The position numbers and the translations under genes were made by a program. The notes under the pieces are model-generated. The model saw only the letters and a list, made by a program, of their open reading frames with translations. It had not been told where the DNA came from and made no database searches. A stretch of DNA of 64,000 nt, taken from IMG/VR virus record IMGVR_UViG_3300020469_003050, positions 126,001 to 190,000 of that record, one strand, 5' to 3'. The first letter of the stretch is position 1; the number at the start of each line of letters is the position of its first letter. Below are positions 46,191 to 55,564 of the stretch, piece by piece. The DNA is from a virus.

Positions 46191-47196
46191 TGTTTATTTT
46201 CCCATTTGCCTCAGCTATTTTGTTTGCTAATAGTTTCATACTATTATGATCCCAATGCCCACATTCTAATCTTCCTGACATTCCAGCTTCATGTGTTGCC
46301 TTAATATGAACTACTTTTCTATCTGGTTGATTCATTTCTTCTAGGTATTTATATACTATATCCCAATCAGATTCATGGTCGTTCAGTTGTTGAAAAAATC
46401 CAATAGTGACAAAAATAATATTCCAGTTTTTAGCAAGTGTTAACCAATTTAGTCTTCTTATAATTATTTCTACATTTTTTATAAAAGCATTTGCAGGAAC
46501 ATTAAGATGTAAATTGTGTGAAGAATATGCTTGTTGTAATGCCTCATTGGACTTTCTCTCAAAGTTTTTATAATTATTTTGAAAAATATATAATTCTTCT
46601 GAAAGTTTATCCCACGTTTCACTATCGTTGGGCAATGGAGACATACCTAAATCCGGTGGTTCATTGACTTTAAAATCCCATCCTCTTAATGTATCACCAT
46701 AAGCAGGGTAGGAAGGCTTTGCTAAAGAAGGCTGTATTAGATTCATATACCATGCATGTCTATATATAGAAGATAAACTTATAACAATAGTTTTTGTTTG
46801 ACTAGACTTTTCTTCATTAGTCCATTGTTCAAGTCTTCTCATTATTGATTCATTTCCTGAACCTGGTTTAGCTAAGTTTATATAATAGATACCATCGTAA
46901 TTATATTTTCTATTCAAAATATGAGACAGACACCATTTCTTTGGCAACCCATCACCGAACATAAAACTGTCACCAAATATAGGAAGTATTTCACCTGTAT
47001 ATGTCTTAAATCTGTTTAAATCAGTTCTAGTAGGCCATGCGTTTTCCCATTGCTCTCCTTTTCCTTCAGGATCATATTGAGGGTCTACTTTATAAGGAGA
47101 CAGATATGTTTTCTTGTCCCAAGGTAATTCAGGCCACTCTCGTATTAGTTTACTAAAGCAAGAATATTCAGATGTGTCTTGTGATTTAACTGTCAT
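46183..47196 (-). CDS. SGNH-hydrolase-like protein inside the baseplate block
   Basis: 337 residues. IFGDSFMFGDGL (about 73-84) is a GDSL-type block I with Ser, AKPGSGNESI carries the block II Gly and an Asn, and CGHWDHNSMKLLA near the end gives an Asp-His pair. It is longer and unlike the other two SGNH-like proteins here. Lying between gp5 and a hub gene, it could be a virion esterase acting on acetylated surface glycans. It overlaps gp5 by 8 nt. Confidence 0.6.
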   Translation of the reverse strand: MTVKSQDTSEYSCFSKLIREWPELPWDKKTYLSPYKVDPQYDPEGKGEQWENAWPTRTDLNRFKTYTGEILPIFGDSFMFGDGLPKKWCLSHILNRKYNYDGIYYINLAKPGSGNESIMRRLEQWTNEEKSSQTKTIVISLSSIYRHAWYMNLIQPSLAKPSYPAYGDTLRGWDFKVNEPPDLGMSPLPNDSETWDKLSEELYIFQNNYKNFERKSNEALQQAYSSHNLHLNVPANAFIKNVEIIIRRLNWLTLAKNWNIIFVTIGFFQQLNDHESDWDIVYKYLEEMNQPDRKVVHIKATHEAGMSGRLECGHWDHNSMKLLANKIAEANGKINNG

Positions 47197-47204
47197 ATCA
47201 TATC

Positions 47205-50200
47205 CTATGGCGTTGGTGGGTTAACAACTACAAAATCACCTTCATTATATTTGACGGTCATTTTTAGTGGTCCACCTTCTTCATCATTACTAATATCGTT
47301 AACGTCTCCGACACCTCTATTTGGAGATATAGCAACGTCTGGATATTCGTTTGATATTGTTTGTTTAATATTTTTACTGTTTAATCCTGGTTTATAATAA
47401 TCAAATGAATTAGGTGCCGCAGTACCGTCTACTAATCCAAAGTGTGTAGCAGGGTCTGTGACTGTTACTTCTTGTCCACTTGAGTTTGTATAAGTTATAG
47501 GACCTATAGCACTAAAGTCTAATACTTCCTCAGTCATTGTTACCCCTCCGACTGTTTCAGTTATTGTTGCTCTTGGTGCCGCTTCGGCTTTTTCTATTAA
47601 TTCATTGTATACAGAAGTAGCACTGTTATATTGATTGACTTGTGTTTGTGATATTTGCCCATTTGCTACTGCACCTTCTACATTGTTAATAGCAGTTCCA
47701 CCACTATCGCCTAATGTTTCTACTACAGGAATAGGTGCATTCTTATTTGGTGCTTTAATAGGTTTAGTTACTTTTTCGTATGTAACATCTCCGCTGGCAT
47801 CTTCTACTGCAATTACACCTGTTGTTACACCTTCACTAGTATCAAGGTCACTTCTTAATTGATTTACTTCTGCTTGTAATACTTCTGCTTTTGCTCTATC
47901 TTTATTTCTTCCATAGTTTCCTGTAAAGTAAAAACCATTATCAATATCGTCATTAAGTTCATCTAACTCTGACTCTTTAGATGTTAGTACTTCTAATTTT
48001 TTCTGGTCTTTTACACCTTGAATTGCATCGCCTCTAATACCAGATGTTGCATTTTCTGTTATAGTGTCTATAGATTTTTCTATAGTTTTAACTTCTGCAT
48101 ATTCTTGGTCTGTTAAATCATGTAACCCTCTGCCATCAATTATATCTTGTGCTTCTTGATTCAATGCAGAAACTTTATCAGCCTCGTTGGCAGTCAATGT
48201 TCCGCCTTCGACATTAACATTATAACTTCTAGGCATTCTTCCGGAAGCATATGCATCATGACTTGAAGAAAATCCTAAGTTATTAAGTTCAACGTCACCA
48301 TCAAGAATTGCATTTGGTCCGTCGACACTATTTGCTTTTTCGGTATTTGTTGCCGTCCCGTCTGCATCAACTACCTCTAAGTTATCCATAATTGATAACG
48401 GTTCTTTTTTGATATCATCGTTGCCTTTAACATATCTTTCTGATTCAATTCTATTTGCATCATTGATTGCATCTAATTCATTTTGGTCTACTCCAGTAAC
48501 GTTTGTTCCTATTGTTGCATTACCTGATGCCTCAAGAGCATGGTCTATCTCTGCCATAGTTTGTGCAGAAACAATGTAACCATTATCTATTGACTCATTG
48601 TATGCATTACGTGTTGACTCTGCTACTGAATTGTTTCCTGTTTGATAATCATCTGCTAATCTTTTTGCGATATCATTTGCAGATTGTTGTACTGCAACAC
48701 AAGATTGTTGATGTCCTAATGCACATAGACCCTCTGCCTGTTGTCTAGCAAGTGCTAACTGTTTTGCAACTGATTCATTTGGTACTGCATAATCGTTTTG
48801 GTTTGAAGGTTCAAGAAAGTTGGTTGTTGCATTTTGTAATGCCATGACCGCATGCGGACCTGTTGCTGATACATCGACTATATATCTATCGCCTTCTGGA
48901 GTAACTCCTGTACCTGCTCCCGCTGGTGCGACTATATCATCTGCAAATTCTTTTGCTTCTATGTCTGCTTTTTCATTTGGATTTTCTAATCCGTTCCCAG
49001 GATCATTAACTCCTAGTAACGGTTGAATTTCCATTTGTGCTACATCTAAATTTACTAACTCTGGTTCTGGTGCATCTAATGTTGCATCTATTTTTACAAA
49101 TTCTTCTGCGGCTGGTAATTTAACTAAACCTAATGTTTGTGTAAATAATCCACCACTAAAAGAACTAATAACAGATTGTACAGAATACACACTAGTTATT
49201 AATCTTGTCTTTTTTATACCATCATAATTTTCTGAATCTTGTCCTACACGATTTGGATCATTTAAAAATACATCTTCTGCTTTATCAGAAACTAACATAA
49301 GATAGTTACAACCATTAATTTTAGAAAGATGCATCTTATAATCTTCAAGGGAATTCTTATTACCAAACTTTGCTTTCTCCATAGAAGGAGACAGAATACT
49401 ATCTACCCAATATGGGTCACCCTTAATTGTCATATTAACATTCAACATACTTAAGTTATTATTTCTGCCTTCATAATATTTTTCCATTGCAACTTCAATG
49501 TTTTCTTGGTCTGGTGATTTAATAACATTTAAGTTAGTAGGTTGTGACAACATAGACTTTGTAATACGTGAAAAGTTAATTGGGTTTTCTACAAGTGCTT
49601 TTAGTAAACTAGAAAACTGGTCTTTGCTTAACTTATTAATCATTTCTTTATCTAGGTCTTCTGAAAGTATAAGTTCTTGTCCTTCACTGCCAGGGAATAA
49701 ACCAAGTTCATTCCAATTATCGCCTATCATATTTGTACTCTCAATAATTTTAGTTGAGTACAAATGTCCTAATGCTTCACGCATAACTTCATTTTGGGTT
49801 ACTTCGTTTTCTTTTTGGTCTACTAATGTTTGATTAAGGTCTGTTCTTGTCTCTTGAATTTGATTGTGAAGTTTGTTGTAGTTTTCACGTACTTCGCCTT
49901 TGAAAATTTCATTAATGATTTCGTATTCTTCTGAATCCTCATCAAACATTTCTAACATTTGATTTGCATCTGCGTTTTCAATAGCATTTAATATATCTGC
50001 TACGTTTGAATCAACTGCATTGTCTGGACCAGTAATTCTTCTTTTAACTCTTTCTTTGAATTCGTTTTTTATTTCGTTATTCAAATCATCAAATCTTTTT
50101 TGATATTGATTTGATGCAGTTTTCAGCATCTTAATGCCATCTTTTAATCCAGTTGCTTGACCTTCTAATTCTGTTAATTTTTGTTCTGCCCTTGAATCAA

Positions 50201-52082
50201 TTTCATTTCTCCAATCACCAACAGTTTCTAAAAAACTATTTGCCATATAAGCATCACTAGGAAGCACATATGCTTTTTGTAATTGATTTGATAGACTAAT
50301 AGTTAAATCTAAAATATGTTCGTTTCTGCCTGTATATTGATAATAATATCTTTTATTACAATGACCTTCTAAAAATACTGAACTTAATATCTTTGCCGTT
50401 TGTTCTGTTAGTTTTGCACTGTGTAATTGATTTTGAACAATTAATGCTTTTTGTACAGTAAGAAAATATGTAACTTCATATGTTTGTTTGCTAGTTAAAA
50501 CATTATAACCGCCTAACTTAGGTCTTGCGTGTGGTAAAATTCTAAACAAGTTACTCAACTTTGGTTTTTCGTCTGTCAATGCTTCTCTTATTTCTTTAGA
50601 GTTTAAACATATGCTTTCTATTGCATTATATATAGATGAGCCGGGTGTTATGACACCTGTTTGTTGTCCTATTTTTACTGAATTCTTTTTTGATGTTTCA
50701 TTATTGCCTGAGGCTTTATTAGCCTCATCTGGTGAAGTCATTTGTCCTTGTGCAAACATTTGTTTGAAGTTATCATCCATTTCAAACTTATAATCGTTTA
50801 TAAATTCTGAGTCTCCAACTATTGACCTTTCGACTACTTTTTCATTTAATTTTTTGAAAAAGTTTTCTAATGTTTCTTGTAATGTATCAGCAACATCAAA
50901 CTCAAAGTTGTATTCCATTTGTGATAAATCTGAATCTGCAATAACTTTATCATTTACTATTGTTCCATCGATAACAAGATTTGTTCCTTTTGATTCTGTG
51001 ACAGATTGTAATTCATTATATTTTGTAATTACGAATGGGAATATTTTTGTTGCTGGTAAATTCTTTACTACGTTTCCATCATTATCATATCCTTTAAAAC
51101 GCACCTTCATAAAGAATGTTGCATTTTGTAAATCAGGATATCCACAAATTAAAATACTATTGTTTAGCATATCAGGAAGTGATGTTCCGCCAACTTGTGA
51201 AATTGTAAATTGTAGATTAGTGGCAGTGCCTGCCATCTTTGATGCAGTAGATGTGCCTTGTCCGACACTGGTTACTGTTAAGTCTGTAATGTTTAATTCT
51301 GTTGTTATTCCTGTTCTTGCAATCGTAACCACGTTCATATCATTTGTAGGCCAAGCATCATTTACAATGTCGTCCATCATTTGTGGTGTTTGCTCGTATG
51401 CAAGAAATTTATTTGCTTCTTGTTGATTAACAATAAACAAATCTAAATTATAAGTATAATGTTCAAATGCATCTAATTCGTTTTCCCAAAACAAATTTTG
51501 TGCTTCCATGTTTTGAATTAGTTCAGCTAGACTGGCAGATGATTTAATTGCATTTCGTTTTTTATCTTCAATATCTGATATGCCTTCTACTTCTGGTTCT
51601 TGTATTACTTCTCCATTAGATATTAGTTCTCGTTGGTCATCATCGTCAATAACAGGAACGCCGTCTGGTTGAGTACCGTACGCCATACCTAATCCGCCTT
51701 CAATACTGTCTCCGAAATAATCTAATGCTTCTTGTCCGCCTTCTTTTTGGATCATAGCCGAAACCATTTTTTCTGCTAGTTCTGGATTAGCAGATAAATC
51801 AATGGAAGCATCTTTATCTATTCCCATTTTTGATGCAACGAAGTCTACATAACCAGTAGTATCATTTTCGTTAGGTGGAGCCCAACGTTGAATTATTCCT
51901 TCAACTGTGTTTAGTCCGTGTTTGTCTTGATAAGTTTCTAGTGTTCTACCTAATGCTCTAACACCATGTTCTGGTGTGGCAAAAGAAACAAATGCGCCAT
52001 CGTCACCTGTCTTACCTTTCCAAGCAGTAGAGTTTGTTCTAATATTGCCTGGGTTATTATTTCTTACACTTCTAACTGCCAT
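47205..52082 (-). CDS. 1625-residue tail hub protein with muralytic-like N-terminus
   Basis: Residues 1-110 (RNNNPGNIRTNSTAWKGKTG, then FATPEHGVRALGRTLETYQ and TVEGIIQRWAPPNE) match the small phage peptidoglycan-hydrolase-like domain of some virion and endolysin proteins. Residues about 180-560 are beta-rich and resemble no family I know. Residues about 630-780 form long charged coiled coils. The last 600 residues are low-complexity Asp/Asn/Ala-rich helical stretches. Its place between gp5 and gp53 suggests that it takes the part of gp27/gp29-like hub components (inference). Confidence 0.55.
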   Translation of the reverse strand: MAVRSVRNNNPGNIRTNSTAWKGKTGDDGAFVSFATPEHGVRALGRTLETYQDKHGLNTVEGIIQRWAPPNENDTTGYVDFVASKMGIDKDASIDLSANPELAEKMVSAMIQKEGGQEALDYFGDSIEGGLGMAYGTQPDGVPVIDDDDQRELISNGEVIQEPEVEGISDIEDKKRNAIKSSASLAELIQNMEAQNLFWENELDAFEHYTYNLDLFIVNQQEANKFLAYEQTPQMMDDIVNDAWPTNDMNVVTIARTGITTELNITDLTVTSVGQGTSTASKMAGTATNLQFTISQVGGTSLPDMLNNSILICGYPDLQNATFFMKVRFKGYDNDGNVVKNLPATKIFPFVITKYNELQSVTESKGTNLVIDGTIVNDKVIADSDLSQMEYNFEFDVADTLQETLENFFKKLNEKVVERSIVGDSEFINDYKFEMDDNFKQMFAQGQMTSPDEANKASGNNETSKKNSVKIGQQTGVITPGSSIYNAIESICLNSKEIREALTDEKPKLSNLFRILPHARPKLGGYNVLTSKQTYEVTYFLTVQKALIVQNQLHSAKLTEQTAKILSSVFLEGHCNKRYYYQYTGRNEHILDLTISLSNQLQKAYVLPSDAYMANSFLETVGDWRNEIDSRAEQKLTELEGQATGLKDGIKMLKTASNQYQKRFDDLNNEIKNEFKERVKRRITGPDNAVDSNVADILNAIENADANQMLEMFDEDSEEYEIINEIFKGEVRENYNKLHNQIQETRTDLNQTLVDQKENEVTQNEVMREALGHLYSTKIIESTNMIGDNWNELGLFPGSEGQELILSEDLDKEMINKLSKDQFSSLLKALVENPINFSRITKSMLSQPTNLNVIKSPDQENIEVAMEKYYEGRNNNLSMLNVNMTIKGDPYWVDSILSPSMEKAKFGNKNSLEDYKMHLSKINGCNYLMLVSDKAEDVFLNDPNRVGQDSENYDGIKKTRLITSVYSVQSVISSFSGGLFTQTLGLVKLPAAEEFVKIDATLDAPEPELVNLDVAQMEIQPLLGVNDPGNGLENPNEKADIEAKEFADDIVAPAGAGTGVTPEGDRYIVDVSATGPHAVMALQNATTNFLEPSNQNDYAVPNESVAKQLALARQQAEGLCALGHQQSCVAVQQSANDIAKRLADDYQTGNNSVAESTRNAYNESIDNGYIVSAQTMAEIDHALEASGNATIGTNVTGVDQNELDAINDANRIESERYVKGNDDIKKEPLSIMDNLEVVDADGTATNTEKANSVDGPNAILDGDVELNNLGFSSSHDAYASGRMPRSYNVNVEGGTLTANEADKVSALNQEAQDIIDGRGLHDLTDQEYAEVKTIEKSIDTITENATSGIRGDAIQGVKDQKKLEVLTSKESELDELNDDIDNGFYFTGNYGRNKDRAKAEVLQAEVNQLRSDLDTSEGVTTGVIAVEDASGDVTYEKVTKPIKAPNKNAPIPVVETLGDSGGTAINNVEGAVANGQISQTQVNQYNSATSVYNELIEKAEAAPRATITETVGGVTMTEEVLDFSAIGPITYTNSSGQEVTVTDPATHFGLVDGTAAPNSFDYYKPGLNSKNIKQTISNEYPDVAISPNRGVGDVNDISNDEEGGPLKMTVKYNEGDFVVVNPPTP

Positions 52083-52088
52083 TATATA

Positions 52089-52382
52089 CTACTTCATGTT
52101 ATCTAACTGGTTCTTGCTAGGTATTTTTATTTTTGTTCCTGCCGTAAAATCATTTATTGGGTCCTGTATAATATCAGGATTTCTTTTAGCAAAAATCCAC
52201 CAGTATTTTGAAGTACCATATAATTCGTAACTGCATAAGTCAGGTCTGAGATTATAAGTTTGTGGTATTGTGTAAGTTTCGTCTAATGCACTTCTTTGTA
52301 AAAATACGGGATTTTGTATATCCAATACTTTATTTTTTAGAACAGTAGTCTTCTTCCACGGAGAAGTTGGATCATAAGCCAT
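52089..52382 (-). CDS. gp53: Baseplate wedge protein gp53-like
   Basis: 97 residues. The core RPDLCSYELYGTSKYWWIFAKRN (given in part), then PIND and GTKIKIP, is the gp53/LysM-like signature in which 'YG...yWw.....N' and 'P...i.iP' are conserved. gp53 links wedges to the hub. T4 gp53 has 196 residues, so this is a short form with only the core. Starts and stops overlap neighbours by 1 nt or lie within 6 nt. Confidence 0.7.
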   Translation of the reverse strand: MAYDPTSPWKKTTVLKNKVLDIQNPVFLQRSALDETYTIPQTYNLRPDLCSYELYGTSKYWWIFAKRNPDIIQDPINDFTAGTKIKIPSKNQLDNMK

Positions 52383-52948
52383 TATACATACCCCTTATTA
52401 GCTAAATTTCCACTTAAATAATCTTGCATATTAAAGTTTTTTCTAACATTCTTTGGAGAATATGTAGTTGTTAATGACATAACAAACATATTCTGTACTG
52501 GAACTCTTGCACCATTTGTTTCAACATAGTCGATATCTGAGTCTAAGTTCCATGTAAAATCTCTTATTAAAACAGGAACATTTTTATAGATGCCATGTGC
52601 ATCTAATCTCAATATTGGTGGGGGAAGACCAGCATTATCTGATTGCATTCCAAAGTCCATTTTCAATGCGCCTCTTAAGAAGTTAGCCATTTGCAATACA
52701 GTTTGTGCCTCACTTGTACTACGAACAATAACTGGAGCAGTCATGTTAAATTCAGTATTTGAAGACATATCGAATGCTCTTTGTTGAAAATTAGTGTGAG
52801 ATAAGTCATAGGAACTGTATCCAGTACTCGTTAATACTGTGATTGTTGGTGTATATGGGAACTGAATAGTGTTCAATCCAGATGCACTTAATCGTCCACT
52901 AGGGTCTCTTAGTGATACTGGTTGTTGTGTTGCATACATATTGTCCAT
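52382..52948 (-). CDS. Baseplate tail-tube cap/initiator-like protein
   Basis: 188 residues. The sequence PPPILRLDAHGIYKNVPVLIRDF followed by DIDYVE (about 110-145, given in part) is the pattern seen in gp48/gp54-like tube-cap proteins of contractile tails, which are related to the tube subunit. The N-terminal part with QFPYTPTITVLTSTGYSS fits the same fold. It begins the minus-strand hub block and has RBS AAGGAG and a GATAAATAC late promoter. T4 gp48 and gp54 are larger, so the match is partial. Confidence 0.5.
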   Translation of the reverse strand: MDNMYATQQPVSLRDPSGRLSASGLNTIQFPYTPTITVLTSTGYSSYDLSHTNFQQRAFDMSSNTEFNMTAPVIVRSTSEAQTVLQMANFLRGALKMDFGMQSDNAGLPPPILRLDAHGIYKNVPVLIRDFTWNLDSDIDYVETNGARVPVQNMFVMSLTTTYSPKNVRKNFNMQDYLSGNLANKGYV

Positions 52949-52967
52949 GTTTAACTCCTTCTTTGTT

Positions 52968-52976
52968 GTATTTATC
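52968..52976 (-). promoter_or_regulatory. Candidate T4-like late promoter
   Basis: GATAAATAC on the minus strand, 19 nt before ATG 52948, identical to the one before gp25. Confidence 0.7.
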
Positions 52977-52981
52977 GTTAC

Positions 52982-52999
52982 TTAAACTACGAAGTTTAA
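52982..52999. repeat. Inverted repeat TTAAACT-ACGA-AGTTTAA
   Basis: An 18-bp operator-like palindrome in a divergent intergenic region. Sixteen of its bases (AAACTACGAAGTTTAA) recur exactly at 61295-61310, in the other divergent region between gp26 and the tape measure. Confidence 0.65.
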
Positions 53000-53017
53000 A
53001 AATAAGTATTTTAGCAC

Positions 53018-53046
53018 TTGACATTGGGTTTCAGATGTATTATAAT
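53018..53046 (+). promoter_or_regulatory. sigma70 promoter of the gp55-gp47-gp46 operon
   Basis: TTGACA (53018-53023), 17 bp, TATAAT (53041-53046), a full consensus match, 25 nt before ATG 53072. Confidence 0.85.
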
Positions 53047-53071
53047 TAATAATATTAATAGGAGCAAAACC

Positions 53072-53944
53072 ATGGCACGTAGAGGTCAAAATTATTTAAA
53101 CAATAAAGATATGCTTAAAGAAATTCATATCTCTAAATCAAACTTTTGTTGGTTTGAAGACAGAGAAACACATCATCAATATGATGTTATCTTAGACGAT
53201 GTAAGTGAAATTCATAAAGCAGAAGAACAAGCAAGAACCAATCGAGCAAATAGATTACAAAAAGCCGCTTGGGACTTAAATGAAGATAAAAAGAAAAGAC
53301 AAGTAGACTTTGCAGTAGATCCAGCATCTTTCGATAAAGAATTGTTGGTTTTCAGAGTTATGACTTTCGACCATATTCCAGATGAACCTGGTCGTAAAGC
53401 AAACCCAAAGTCTGTCGCAGACCACAAAGTAAAGCTACATTTCCCACCATATAAACATTATGTTATTGATGGCAAAAAGACAAGAGAAGTAGCATGGTCA
53501 CATTACAACAAAGACAAAGAATTTGATTTACGAGGCGGTAAGATTACGGCAACGTTAGCCAATATGTACATCAAATTAGTTGAGCGTTATTCTCAAAGAA
53601 GTAACTGGAGAGGCTATACGTATATCGATGAAATGCGTGGACAAGCACTTTTACAACTTGCACAAATTGGATTACAATTCAATGAAGCAAAAAGTGATAA
53701 CCCATTTGCATATTATACGGCGGCTGTAAACAATTCATTTACACGTGTTCTAAACACTGAAAAGAAAAATCAAGGTATTCGTGATGACCTATTAGAGAAA
53801 TCAGGTCAGATGCCAAGTTGGACTAGACAATTAGAACATGAAATGAAATCTCAGGAAAGATGGCAAAAAGTAATTAAAACAAGAATTACTGATGAACAAA
53901 TTCCAACAGAAACTATCAAAGAGATTTACGCCGACAATGACTAA
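53072..53944 (+). CDS. gp55: Late-transcription sigma factor gp55
   Basis: 290 residues from ATG 53072 (RBS AGGAG; an earlier in-frame codon at 53018 lies inside the promoter). Residues about 180-250 match sigma region 2 of T4 gp55: ERYSQRSNWRGYTYIDEMRG, then NPFAYYTAAVNNSFTRVLN and a Lys-rich IRDDLLE. gp55 directs host RNA polymerase to TATAAATA-type late promoters. T4 gp55 has 185 residues; this one carries an extra N-terminal 120 or so of unknown function, rich in Lys, Asp and Glu. First gene of an operon with gp47 and gp46. Confidence 0.85.
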   Translation: MARRGQNYLNNKDMLKEIHISKSNFCWFEDRETHHQYDVILDDVSEIHKAEEQARTNRANRLQKAAWDLNEDKKKRQVDFAVDPASFDKELLVFRVMTFDHIPDEPGRKANPKSVADHKVKLHFPPYKHYVIDGKKTREVAWSHYNKDKEFDLRGGKITATLANMYIKLVERYSQRSNWRGYTYIDEMRGQALLQLAQIGLQFNEAKSDNPFAYYTAAVNNSFTRVLNTEKKNQGIRDDLLEKSGQMPSWTRQLEHEMKSQERWQKVIKTRITDEQIPTETIKEIYADND

Positions 53945-54953
53945 TCTATTTAAAAAAGCCGCTTGGTTCACTGATATACATTATGGTATGCGTAACAACG
54001 CACGCCAACATAATATCGATTGTGATGAATTCATAGACTGGTTTATTCAAGAAGCTAAAGCTAAAGGTTGCGAGACTTGTATCTTTGGTGGTGACTGGCA
54101 TCATAATCGTGCTAGTTTGAATATCTCAACTATGAAGTATAGCCTTGCAGGTTTACGAAAACTTAATAATTCGTTTGAAAAAGTTTACTTTATTTTAGGT
54201 AATCATGATTTGTTTTATCGTGAAACACGTGATGTAAACTCAGTAGAGTTTGCAAAAGAATTACCTAATATAGTTCTAATCGATGATAAACTAGTTGAAG
54301 GCGATGTAGCATTGACTAGTTGGTTAGTTGGGGATGAATGGAAAAAGATACCAAAGATAAAAACAAAATATATGTTCGGACACTTTGAACTTCCAACGTT
54401 CAAATTAAATGCGATGGTAGAAATGCCAGACCATGGTGGACTAAAAAGTGAAATGTTTGAACATCAAGATTTTGTTTTCTCAGGACACTTTCATCATCGT
54501 CAAGTAAAAGGCAACGTGATATATACAGGTAATGCATTTCCACACAACTTCTCAGATGCAGGAGATGATGAACGTGGTTGGATGTTCTTAGAATGGGACA
54601 AAGAACCGGAATTCTTTGCATGGCCTGATGCTCCTAAATATAAAAATATCACGTTGTCTACACTACTTGAAAATCCATCGAAGTACTTGTTACCTAAAAC
54701 AAGTGCAAGAATAACACTTGATATAGACATTACATATGAAGAAGCTACGTTCATTAAAGATACGTTTGTTGAAGCATATGACTTACGAGACATTGCATTA
54801 CAGCCAATGAAGAACAGTGAGCATGAAAGCGACACTGGTGCTGAAATTCATTTTGAAACAATCGATGAAATTGTAATTTCACAATTAAACTCTATTGATG
54901 ATAATGGTAGCTTTAATAAAAAAGTTCTTGTTGAACTATATCAGAATTTATAA
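53937..54953 (+). CDS. gp47: Recombination nuclease subunit gp47 (Mre11/SbcD-like)
   Basis: 338 residues from ATG 53937, overlapping the gp55 stop by 8 nt. All metallophosphatase motifs are visible: DIHYG, GGDWHHNR, LGNHDLF, FGHFELP and SGHFHHRQ. With gp46 it forms the nuclease that resects DNA ends for recombination-dependent replication and helps degrade host DNA. Length and motif order are as in T4. Coupled to gp55, which links replication and late transcription. Confidence 0.93.
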   Translation: MTNLFKKAAWFTDIHYGMRNNARQHNIDCDEFIDWFIQEAKAKGCETCIFGGDWHHNRASLNISTMKYSLAGLRKLNNSFEKVYFILGNHDLFYRETRDVNSVEFAKELPNIVLIDDKLVEGDVALTSWLVGDEWKKIPKIKTKYMFGHFELPTFKLNAMVEMPDHGGLKSEMFEHQDFVFSGHFHHRQVKGNVIYTGNAFPHNFSDAGDDERGWMFLEWDKEPEFFAWPDAPKYKNITLSTLLENPSKYLLPKTSARITLDIDITYEEATFIKDTFVEAYDLRDIALQPMKNSEHESDTGAEIHFETIDEIVISQLNSIDDNGSFNKKVLVELYQNL

Positions 54954-54954
54954 T

Positions 54955-55560
54955 ATGAAAAAAGATTTATATGTATTAATCACAGGGAACAAGTACTATG
55001 GGCTTTGCAAAGCGATATGCAATCTTTTTGATAGTGTGGATAATATTAGTTATCGCACTGCTAGTCGTACAAATGATTGGTCGTTAGATAAGAATTCTGA
55101 ACAAGAAAGATTGGCTGAGTATTTTGTCAATGAAGGGTTTGATATCTTCATTAACAATTCAGCATTATGGAAATTTCACCAGATAATGATTGCAGAACAT
55201 GTTTATAATAAATGTGTAGAAAAAGAAAGGTCTGCACATATTATTAATATAGGTTCTACTGCCGATACAGGTGTAAAAGGTAGAACATGGAGATATCCAA
55301 CAGAAAAGAAAGCACTAAAAGATTATAATCGTGATTTAACATACATGACAATGGGAGGTTCTAATATCAAATCAACACTGATATCACCGGGTAGTTTAAC
55401 AACACCAAGTGTAATGAAGAAACATCCTGATAGAAAGTTCTTAGATACAGAGTATGTAGCTGAGTTGATTTTATGGTTGATTAATCAACCAGATTATGTT
55501 AATATTAATGAAATTTCTGTAGATCCAATACAGACAGGAATATACGCAAGAGAGAGGTAG
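54955..55560 (+). CDS. SDR-like protein between gp47 and gp46
   Basis: 201 residues from ATG 54955, 1 nt after the gp47 stop. The protein looks like a short-chain dehydrogenase: a start strand LYVLITGNKYYGLCKAI (the glycine motif is imperfect), IFINNSALW (like the NNAG motif), INIGSTAD with Ser, and a Tyr-x3-Lys in RYPTEKKALKDYN, then LISPGSLTTPS after it. The nucleotide-binding loop has Lys-Tyr-Tyr where glycines are normal. Its insertion between the two nuclease subunits is unusual. Substrate unknown; perhaps sugar- or nucleotide-related. Confidence 0.6.
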   Translation: MKKDLYVLITGNKYYGLCKAICNLFDSVDNISYRTASRTNDWSLDKNSEQERLAEYFVNEGFDIFINNSALWKFHQIMIAEHVYNKCVEKERSAHIINIGSTADTGVKGRTWRYPTEKKALKDYNRDLTYMTMGGSNIKSTLISPGSLTTPSVMKKHPDRKFLDTEYVAELILWLINQPDYVNINEISVDPIQTGIYARER

Positions 55561-55564
55561 ACGT

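Noticed and set aside
50854-51426. Plus-strand ORF of 190 codons opposite the hub protein
   Set aside because: Antisense frame inside a well-supported structural gene, Cys/Ser/Val-rich with no domain.
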